Source: an uncultured Methanobrevibacter sp. (GTDB lineage Archaea > Methanobacteriota > Methanobacteria > Methanobacteriales > Methanobacteriaceae). Taken from it: a stretch of DNA of 64,000 nucleotides. Location: positions 1-64,000 of the forward strand of contig NZ_CAMVEE010000005.1 in the NCBI RefSeq assembly GCF_947166415.1. Direction: 5' to 3'. Numbering within the stretch: the first letter of the stretch is position 1; each line of letters opens with the position of its first letter. Under the pieces are notes generated by a model. That model was given only the letters and a program-made list of their open reading frames with translations, made no database searches and had not been told where the DNA came from. Of this stretch, positions 18,733-26,399 are shown piece after piece. A program made the position numbers and the translations under genes.

Positions 18733-20502
18733 TCATCTTTCCATTTCTTCTTTTAACTCTTTAATTAAATCCTTAATATCAAATATTTTAATTCTTAAAT
18801 TAGAATTAGAGATGGTGCCTAATTCATCTAATGAGAGATCAACATCATTATATTTTTGAATCAATTTATTTATTCGAGCAAATTTTTCTAAATAAGTTCT
18901 ATTTTCATGATCCATATACGATAAAATTTCTCTTAATTCATCAATAGAATTTTGCAATTCCTTATTCTCATTTTTTAGATTAAATATATCATTATATGAA
19001 ATATTATGCTCATTATTAATACTATCCACACTTTCTTTATTTAATAATAATTCCACATTAATTCGACTTTCAGGATTTTTTTTAGCAAGTTTTTCCAAAT
19101 GGCTAACAACATCATCTGTCTTATCATAAAATAGTCTAGGCAATAAATTAAACCTTGCAGTAGTAGGAATTCCATCAACTATTATATCACATTCATCTTC
19201 ATAAGGTAATCTTGGAATTAAATCATAAGTAGAATCCCTAATTATTGCCCAACCCCTATTTTTAAATGATTTACCTACTTTAACTGAAAATATTAACTTA
19301 TTTATTCCATTAGAAGTTTCATTTAATTTTTCATTTTTAGCGATCACTGCATCTTTAAAACTGTAATATGTACCTAATTCTTCCTTAATACCCGCTTCAT
19401 TTTTTTCTAAAATAAATATATAATCAAATGGAACAATATTCTCACCATAAGGATATTCTTCAGTTGGAACTGCATAATATCCATCCCAATCATAACTAAT
19501 TAACGATTTTTCATCAGAAAGTGCTTGATTTTTATTTTTATATACCCCATAAATTCTTTTTTGACCATCAATTTCTTTTTCAATGAAATAAAATTCCCCA
19601 TCAAAGTAAACAAAATCACTAATTTTTTCAGCATCAACGGAATCCTCTAAGACCCAATCATTTTCTATTAATTTATTTCTCATAGCTTTTGCTTCATCTA
19701 AAGATGAATAAGCGCCATAATACTCAATATCATCGTGTGATTTTTTATAAATTAAAAATTCATTACCATTTTTATGAATATGCCTTTTTGAATCATCAGG
19801 AACCTCCAATCTTGACCAACCATGTTTTATTAGCCAATCTCTTTGTTGGATAGCATCATCTAATTCATAAAATAATCCATAAACATTAAGCTTTCCATTA
19901 ATCATTCTTTGAATAGTATACATTAATCCATTATAAGAGATATATTTTTCTTTATTTATTTGAAGAGATATGTTTAGATCGCCCCAATTTGTTGAAACTA
20001 AATCTTCCCTACATTTAATGGCTTCATCTAATGTTTTAAAATATCCAAAAATATGTAAATCTCCTTTGTAAGTTCTTTTAACAACAAATCGATTATTATC
20101 TTTAACAATATATTTTCCATATTCAGAACGAGTGTATTCTGTTGTAGATTCCCATGCATTATCTATCAAATTATTTTTAATTTGTTTGGCCTCATCAATT
20201 GAATCATATTCTCCAAAAATGACTTTTTCACCATTTATAAACTTAAAAATTACAAATTTACCATCAATTTTTTCAATATTATCCAAGGATAAACCCAAGT
20301 CATCGATCAAGACATCTTTTTTGACAATATCTTTAGAGATAGGCCAACCTTCTTCCTCCAAATATTCTAATTTCTCTAAAGCTTCATTATAAGTATTAAA
20401 AACGCCAAAATTATATTTTTTATCATTGAAAATTCTATCCACAGAAAATTTTCCATCGATTTCCGAAATATATTCCTCACCTTCCATCATTTGCCTCCCC
20501 AC
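18733..20502 (-). CDS. Protein of unknown function with about six tandem AP2-like repeats and a C-terminal coiled coil
   Basis: Repeated units such as NNRFVVKRTYKGDLHIFGYFKTLDEAIKCREDLVSTNWG and GNEFLIYKKSHDDIEYYGAYSSLDEAKAMRNKLIENDWV. Confidence 0.7.
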   Translation of the reverse strand: MGRQMMEGEEYISEIDGKFSVDRIFNDKKYNFGVFNTYNEALEKLEYLEEEGWPISKDIVKKDVLIDDLGLSLDNIEKIDGKFVIFKFINGEKVIFGEYDSIDEAKQIKNNLIDNAWESTTEYTRSEYGKYIVKDNNRFVVKRTYKGDLHIFGYFKTLDEAIKCREDLVSTNWGDLNISLQINKEKYISYNGLMYTIQRMINGKLNVYGLFYELDDAIQQRDWLIKHGWSRLEVPDDSKRHIHKNGNEFLIYKKSHDDIEYYGAYSSLDEAKAMRNKLIENDWVLEDSVDAEKISDFVYFDGEFYFIEKEIDGQKRIYGVYKNKNQALSDEKSLISYDWDGYYAVPTEEYPYGENIVPFDYIFILEKNEAGIKEELGTYYSFKDAVIAKNEKLNETSNGINKLIFSVKVGKSFKNRGWAIIRDSTYDLIPRLPYEDECDIIVDGIPTTARFNLLPRLFYDKTDDVVSHLEKLAKKNPESRINVELLLNKESVDSINNEHNISYNDIFNLKNENKELQNSIDELREILSYMDHENRTYLEKFARINKLIQKYNDVDLSLDELGTISNSNLRIKIFDIKDLIKELKEEMER

Positions 20503-20592
20503 AAAAATCTCATATGTATTAATGTATGTGTTTAAACAGTTAATATATTCGATCCAATCTTTTAAATAAAAAAATTATCATAAATTATTAGT

Positions 20593-21540
20593 ATGCAGAG
20601 TCGATTAATTCAAGGGCAATATTTTTATGCTAAACCTTTCTTAAAATGGGCTGGGGGTAAACGACAATTATTATGTGAAATAAAGAAGAACCTCCCAAAA
20701 AATATTAAAGACCCCAATACAATTTATTTTGAACCTTTTTTAGGAGGCGGTTCTGTATTTTTTTATTTGAAAAATAAGTATCCTATTAAGAAATCAATAA
20801 TCTCTGATATAAATCCCGAATTAATGTTAACATATAAATGTATCCAAAAAGACCCTGAAGGTATTAAAAAAGAATTAAAAGAAATGAGGGAAAAATATTT
20901 GAGAAAATGTACATTCGAAGACAAAAAAGATTATTATAATTCAATTAGAGAAACTTATAATGATAATATCTACAAAATAAACTTGAATAAAATCAACGAA
21001 CAAGATGTTAAAAGAGCTGCTCAAACAATATTTATGAATAAAACATGTTTTAATGGATTATTTAGAGTAAATAAAGAAGGTAAATTTAATGTTCCCATGG
21101 GAAGATATGAAAACCCAAAGATATATGACCCAGATAACATTGATGAAATCCATAACGTTTTAAATGATAATGTAATTATCAAAATTCAAGATTATTTAGA
21201 GATTGAAAAAAACATTAAAAAAAACATTGCAAAAAATTCTTTTGTATACTTAGATCCTCCATATCGACCTATTAATAAAACATCAAGTTTCACAGAATAT
21301 TATAAAAATGGATTTACTGACGATGATCAAATTAGATTATGTGAATTTATCCAAAGATTAACAAAAAATGGAGTTAATGTAATGTTAAGCAATAGCAAAA
21401 CAAAAGACGGCTTTTTTGAAAAACATTATTCCGACCAAAAAATACATCCTGTGAAAGCTAGACGTAACATTAACTCAAATGGTAAAAAAAGAAATGAAAT
21501 AGATGAATTAATTATTACAAACTATTCAATCAACATTTAA
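20593..21540 (+). CDS. D12-class N6-adenine DNA methyltransferase (Dam type)
   Basis: PFLKWAGGKRQLL, IYFEPFLGGGSVFFYL, VYLDPPYRPINKTSSFTEY. Confidence 0.93.
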   Translation: MQSRLIQGQYFYAKPFLKWAGGKRQLLCEIKKNLPKNIKDPNTIYFEPFLGGGSVFFYLKNKYPIKKSIISDINPELMLTYKCIQKDPEGIKKELKEMREKYLRKCTFEDKKDYYNSIRETYNDNIYKINLNKINEQDVKRAAQTIFMNKTCFNGLFRVNKEGKFNVPMGRYENPKIYDPDNIDEIHNVLNDNVIIKIQDYLEIEKNIKKNIAKNSFVYLDPPYRPINKTSSFTEYYKNGFTDDDQIRLCEFIQRLTKNGVNVMLSNSKTKDGFFEKHYSDQKIHPVKARRNINSNGKKRNEIDELIITNYSINI

Positions 21541-21975
21541 TTCATTAAATTTCTCAATTATAACCTTTGCAATTATATTTTCAAGATCTTCATCTTTAGA
21601 ATCAGCCCATTGAATCAATTGATCTATTCCAGTTCGTGCGTAACCTTCACAAAGATCAAATAACCTTTTTTCATCAACCAATACCAATGGATCATTTTCA
21701 TGAACAATAGCAAATGTTTTCAAAAAATCTAAACAAGGTGAATTTCTGAAGACACTTAAATGCACAAAACCATTATATGATTTTTCAATACTTTTTGAAG
21801 ATCCAACACAATAATAACCGATCAAAGTTGCTACAGTAAATGTATGCAAATGATTTTTGAAAGGAAGTTTCTTTTCAATTAATTTATACTTATCAACATC
21901 AGATTCATCGATGAGAACATGATCACGTTTTGATCTTTTTACTTCATCATAATCATTTTTAATATCTAACTCCAT
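21526..21975 (-). CDS. Small protein resembling Dnd-system-associated proteins
   Basis: LPFKNHLHTFTVATLIGYY ... FDLCEGYARTGIDQL pattern; overlaps the start-proximal end of the ATPase operon. Confidence 0.5.
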   Translation of the reverse strand: MELDIKNDYDEVKRSKRDHVLIDESDVDKYKLIEKKLPFKNHLHTFTVATLIGYYCVGSSKSIEKSYNGFVHLSVFRNSPCLDFLKTFAIVHENDPLVLVDEKRLFDLCEGYARTGIDQLIQWADSKDEDLENIIAKVIIEKFNELNVD

Positions 21976-23927
21976 GGTTTCACCCTTGTTATTCCTTTTT
22001 GTCCTTCATCAAATTCTAGTTTATATTCTTCACCAACATAATCATAAACTGCACTTCTGAATTCCTTAGTATATTCTTTACTTTTAACTAATAAGGTAAT
22101 TTGTTTATTTTTTGAGTAATTAGGTAAAAATTCAGCAATATTCATCTGAATATCTTCATCTAAATTACCCATTGGCGTATCAATAACTATAGGTAAATCA
22201 AATCCTGACAAAGAATTGAGGGCTAAAGTAAATGCTAATGCTAAAGTTAATGTTCCACCGGTAGACAAATCATTGGCTGAATTTACATCACCATCTTTTT
22301 GATATACAGTGACCGTGTAATTATCATCAATTTCAACATGATCATAAATTGTTTTCCAATGCATCTCTGTAAATAATTCACTTGTAATTTTCTCAAGTTT
22401 ATAATGCATATCTTCTGAAAGTTCATCTTTAAGATCAATAGAAATCTTTTTAAGATTTTTAATGAATTTTAAACGTTCTTCATTTTCTTCATGTAAATTA
22501 GCCTTTTTAATCTCCTCTTGTTCTTCTTTATATAATTTTTTTAAATTATTATCTGAAATTTTAATCGCGGCATTTAATGAAGCAATTTCATCAATAGCTG
22601 AATTTTTTGAATTTCTTAAACTTACCAATCTTTTCTGGATTTTGATAATTTCATCAGCATTCATATTACTTAAAATATTATCAATTTCAACTATCCTGTC
22701 ATTAAGTTCATTTTTTGTATTGATATGATTTTGTTTATCTTTTTTTAATTTAGCTAAATCATTTTTGAAATTTTTTGGATAATCCAAGATATGAACTTTA
22801 GTAGAACCTAATAATGTGTTTACTTCTTCTTCAATATCTGTTATCGGATTAGTATCTTCAAACATTGCTTTAATATGCTTATAATGTTCACTTCCTTCAA
22901 CCAATGGCTCTCCACAAATACAGACTTTATTATCTAATAATTGTTTCAAAAAACTTTTTTTGATATCTGCAGGAATGAAATTTTGGACTGTTAAATCTTC
23001 ACCAATTACTTGAAGCTTATTTAATGATTCGTAAGCAAACACATACCCAAATTTATTAACCAAATATTTTTTATATTCTTTTTCATCTTCCTTAATTTTT
23101 TTAATAGTGTCTTCTAAACTTTTTTCTTTTTTCTTCCTTTCTGCCATTAATTCTTCGGGGTCTCCTTTAATCGAAGAGATTTGATTTTCCAAATCGGTGA
23201 TTTCATCAGAAAATGTTTTTTTATCTTTATCTAATTGATCTCTTTTAGTAGAATTTTTTTTAAGACTAGATTCTTCTTTATTAATATCTTTCCTAATTTT
23301 TGTTAATTTAGGAGCTAATTTTTCACCTCTAGCAATATGAGTTGTTTCAATTGAATTTATATGCTTTACTAAACGTTTTAATAAATTTAACTGAGATAAT
23401 TGATCCACGGACTCTTTTATATTGCCACTTTTTCCTAAATTAAAAAAGTTTTCCAACTGTTCACCATTAAATAAAAAGTATTTTCTTAATTTTAAAGGTA
23501 AATGTTTATTTAAATAAGTTTCTGTACTTAAAAATTGTTTTGTATTCTTACCATCATCCTCAGTTATTTCAAAAGAAGAAGTTCCATTAATAACTTTTCC
23601 ACTGTCATTTTTAAAGAAATTTAATATTCTTTTAAAAGTAACAATATTATTAGATTCATCTTCCATGACTAAAGTAACCTCGACAAAATCTTCTTCACCA
23701 GTTTCTAATTCGTCAGCAACATATGAATTCCAAATAGGTTTTTTACCTTCTAGTTTATAATATTCTTTATTATATAAACACCAAGTAATTGCATTCATTA
23801 TAGTTGTCTTACCAACTTCATTATTTCCTTGGATAATTGTAATATTCTTATCACCAGATGCAAAATTGATAGTAATAGAATCTTTATAAATTCTAAAATT
23901 ATTCATTTTTAAAGACTTAATAATCAT
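21966..23927 (-). CDS. DndD/Rad50-like SMC-family ATPase
   Basis: Walker A GNNEVGKTTIMNAITWCLY; YFLFNGEQLENFF; CICG hook; STGGTLTLALAFTLAL signature; LPIVIDTPMGNLDE Walker B; long coiled coils. Confidence 0.85.
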   Translation of the reverse strand: MIIKSLKMNNFRIYKDSITINFASGDKNITIIQGNNEVGKTTIMNAITWCLYNKEYYKLEGKKPIWNSYVADELETGEEDFVEVTLVMEDESNNIVTFKRILNFFKNDSGKVINGTSSFEITEDDGKNTKQFLSTETYLNKHLPLKLRKYFLFNGEQLENFFNLGKSGNIKESVDQLSQLNLLKRLVKHINSIETTHIARGEKLAPKLTKIRKDINKEESSLKKNSTKRDQLDKDKKTFSDEITDLENQISSIKGDPEELMAERKKKEKSLEDTIKKIKEDEKEYKKYLVNKFGYVFAYESLNKLQVIGEDLTVQNFIPADIKKSFLKQLLDNKVCICGEPLVEGSEHYKHIKAMFEDTNPITDIEEEVNTLLGSTKVHILDYPKNFKNDLAKLKKDKQNHINTKNELNDRIVEIDNILSNMNADEIIKIQKRLVSLRNSKNSAIDEIASLNAAIKISDNNLKKLYKEEQEEIKKANLHEENEERLKFIKNLKKISIDLKDELSEDMHYKLEKITSELFTEMHWKTIYDHVEIDDNYTVTVYQKDGDVNSANDLSTGGTLTLALAFTLALNSLSGFDLPIVIDTPMGNLDEDIQMNIAEFLPNYSKNKQITLLVKSKEYTKEFRSAVYDYVGEEYKLEFDEGQKGITRVKPWS

Positions 23928-23932
23928 AATAA

Positions 23933-24115
23933 TTACTTCCCAATATATTTAGATACCAAATCATCGAATTTTTTAGTTACACGAGGTTTTTTTTCATCGA
24001 TGTTATCATATTCCCAAACTAATGCATCAATCAAAAAATTTTTGATATTATCATTCTCATCAATACTATAAATTTTTTCTAAAATTTCCTTATTTATTAC
24101 AATTTCTTTTTTCAA
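23933..24115 (-). CDS. Small (60 aa) protein in the restriction-like operon
   Basis: Exactly abuts the helicase stop and lies 5 bp from the ATPase start; same strand. Confidence 0.6.
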   Translation of the reverse strand: MKKEIVINKEILEKIYSIDENDNIKNFLIDALVWEYDNIDEKKPRVTKKFDDLVSKYIGK

Positions 24116-26173
24116 TTAAATCCCCCATTCATCTAAAATTTTATAACAATCAGATTTATTTTTAGCAGATTCAATAAAATCATATAATTTTCTTATTTCA
24201 GCTTCTTTTATTGTTTTAGTAGCATCAAAACCATCATCTTCTGGTAAAACAACCATATCAAATATGGTGGCCACATCTTTACCTTTATATTTTCTAAGAA
24301 CTCTTCCTCTTCTTTGTACATATTCCATTGGATTTGTACTGCTTGACATGATGATAACTTTATCTGCAGATGGAACATCCACTCCTTCATCGAGACATTT
24401 GATGGCAACTAATGCTTTTAAATTACCTTTATCAAATTTATCTATTAAGAATTCACGTTCGTTCATCCCAATTTCTTTGATATTTTTTGTTCCCACATTG
24501 GAAGTGAATTCATGTCTTGGAGATACACCTTCCTCACCCAAAATTGTTAAAACTCTATCCTTTTGATTATGTGTTGTGAAAATAATTAGATGGTCTATAT
24601 CAGAATATTTATTTAATATTTCTCGAAGTTTTACATCTTTCTGTTTAGCATCCTTTAATATTTGCCTTCTTTTATTTAAAAGGCGTACTAAGTTTTTCTC
24701 TGAATCATCATTATCCTTAAAATATTCTATTCTAATCATGTTGGATAACTTATTATACTCTTCCATTTCTTTTTGAGATAATTCTATTCTAATCGGATAA
24801 TAATTATACTCTGCTAGGTAATATTCCCCAGTTTCAGGATCTATATTTGTTAAAGCATCTTTAATTGTGAAACTTGAAACAATACCTCCAAAATAATCCA
24901 TTAAAAAATCTGTTGCTTCTTCATTCATATAAACAGATGGAGTTGCGCTTAATCCAAGACGATATTGATAATTAATACATGTTAAACCTTCACTAAATTT
25001 CTCTGCACCTAAATGATGCATTTCATCAACTATAACACAAAGTTTTTTATTGCAACTAGATAATGCCTTGATGAAATTATCATTAGAAAAAGTATTATGA
25101 GTTGTTATAATAATACCATCATCAATAATTCCCAAATCCAAATCAAACATGAAATCATTTAGTTGTTTTTTCCAATTTGCATTTGTACCATAAATTCTAT
25201 AAACATTTTCAAAAATAGGAAAATTCTTAATATCCTTAAACCATTGTTCGACTAAATAAATTAAAGGACAAGCAATTACACAAACAATATCCTCACGTTT
25301 ATAAAGTTTTTCTAACGATTTTAATGCAGTGAATGTTTTACCCGTACCAGTGGCTAACTCAAAAATACCTCGACATCCATTCCCAAACCAAGAATCTAAT
25401 GCATCTTGTTGGTAAAATCTTAATTTTCTTTCATCTTTTGAAATAGAACCCCCACCATAATTCGGTAATTGATGAAAATTTAAATTATCTGAATTATCTG
25501 GTGCTAATTTAATTAAATCTTTCTTAATAGCTTTTGGAATTTCAATAACATTTACTTTATTCGCATCATTATCCCAATACTTAAAAAATGAGTTAATATC
25601 AGAATCAATAATCTCCGGATGACCTGATTTCCATGATGCAAACACTTTAAACTCCTCAATGTTACTTAACCAACCACTACGAGTTTCATTATCTGAACCA
25701 CTGAAACTCACAATATTTTGATTAGAATCTTTTAAAATTCCAACTTTAGGATGGAATAATGAATTTAAATCCTTAGGGTACGCAACTTTAATTTCTAAAT
25801 AATCGTGAGCAATCATCCAACCCAATGCTGCTAGATGATCTTTAACAAACTCGTCTGAAATATTATCTAAATCTTTAATGAAATTTTCTTCAATGACTTT
25901 CAAAGGATTCTCTTCAGCTTCATTAATTCGATTTAAATCATTTTCTGAAAAGATAACACTTGTAATTAACTTCATTTTTCCATTATGTTTGATAAAATTT
26001 TCTAAACCACAAGCAGAAACCGCTAAAGATGAAGAATTAAAAAAACCAGATAACCTATAATATTCATTAGCCTGTGAAAGAACAGGAATATAAAAATCAT
26101 TTAGCAAGTCATCTTCATCAGAATCATATTTAATTTTTATGTTAACATCTTTCAAAGACATGCGAAAAACCAA
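24116..26173 (-). CDS. PLD-nuclease/DEAD-box restriction-type helicase
   Basis: PLD-like FHPKVGILKDSNQNIVSFSGSDNETRSGW; Walker A ATGTGKTFTALKS; DEMHH; GLSATPS; YVQRRGRVLRKYKGK. Confidence 0.87.
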   Translation of the reverse strand: MVFRMSLKDVNIKIKYDSDEDDLLNDFYIPVLSQANEYYRLSGFFNSSSLAVSACGLENFIKHNGKMKLITSVIFSENDLNRINEAEENPLKVIEENFIKDLDNISDEFVKDHLAALGWMIAHDYLEIKVAYPKDLNSLFHPKVGILKDSNQNIVSFSGSDNETRSGWLSNIEEFKVFASWKSGHPEIIDSDINSFFKYWDNDANKVNVIEIPKAIKKDLIKLAPDNSDNLNFHQLPNYGGGSISKDERKLRFYQQDALDSWFGNGCRGIFELATGTGKTFTALKSLEKLYKREDIVCVIACPLIYLVEQWFKDIKNFPIFENVYRIYGTNANWKKQLNDFMFDLDLGIIDDGIIITTHNTFSNDNFIKALSSCNKKLCVIVDEMHHLGAEKFSEGLTCINYQYRLGLSATPSVYMNEEATDFLMDYFGGIVSSFTIKDALTNIDPETGEYYLAEYNYYPIRIELSQKEMEEYNKLSNMIRIEYFKDNDDSEKNLVRLLNKRRQILKDAKQKDVKLREILNKYSDIDHLIIFTTHNQKDRVLTILGEEGVSPRHEFTSNVGTKNIKEIGMNEREFLIDKFDKGNLKALVAIKCLDEGVDVPSADKVIIMSSSTNPMEYVQRRGRVLRKYKGKDVATIFDMVVLPEDDGFDATKTIKEAEIRKLYDFIESAKNKSDCYKILDEWGI

Positions 26174-26190
26174 AGTTCTCTTTATAATAA

Positions 26191-26257
26191 GATCTACCTT
26201 AAAAACTATTTAAACATAACTATATAACATATTTGATCGGTATTAGGATCCTAGATC
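26191..26257. promoter_or_regulatory. Cluster of four GATC sites upstream of the PLD-helicase/DndD-like operon
   Basis: GATC at 26191, 26235, 26247 and 26254, the last two in GGATC-cta-GATCC; all in AT-rich noncoding DNA immediately 5' of the minus-strand operon. Confidence 0.6.
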
Positions 26258-26399
26258 CAATAAAAATCAACAATGGACAAAATAACTCTACATAACTGTT
26301 ATATACAATTTCAAAGAAAAAAATAATGAAAACAATATAAAAATGACTTTATAATTATGAAAAACAATAATAGATTCTCATAATAAAAATTCATAAATA

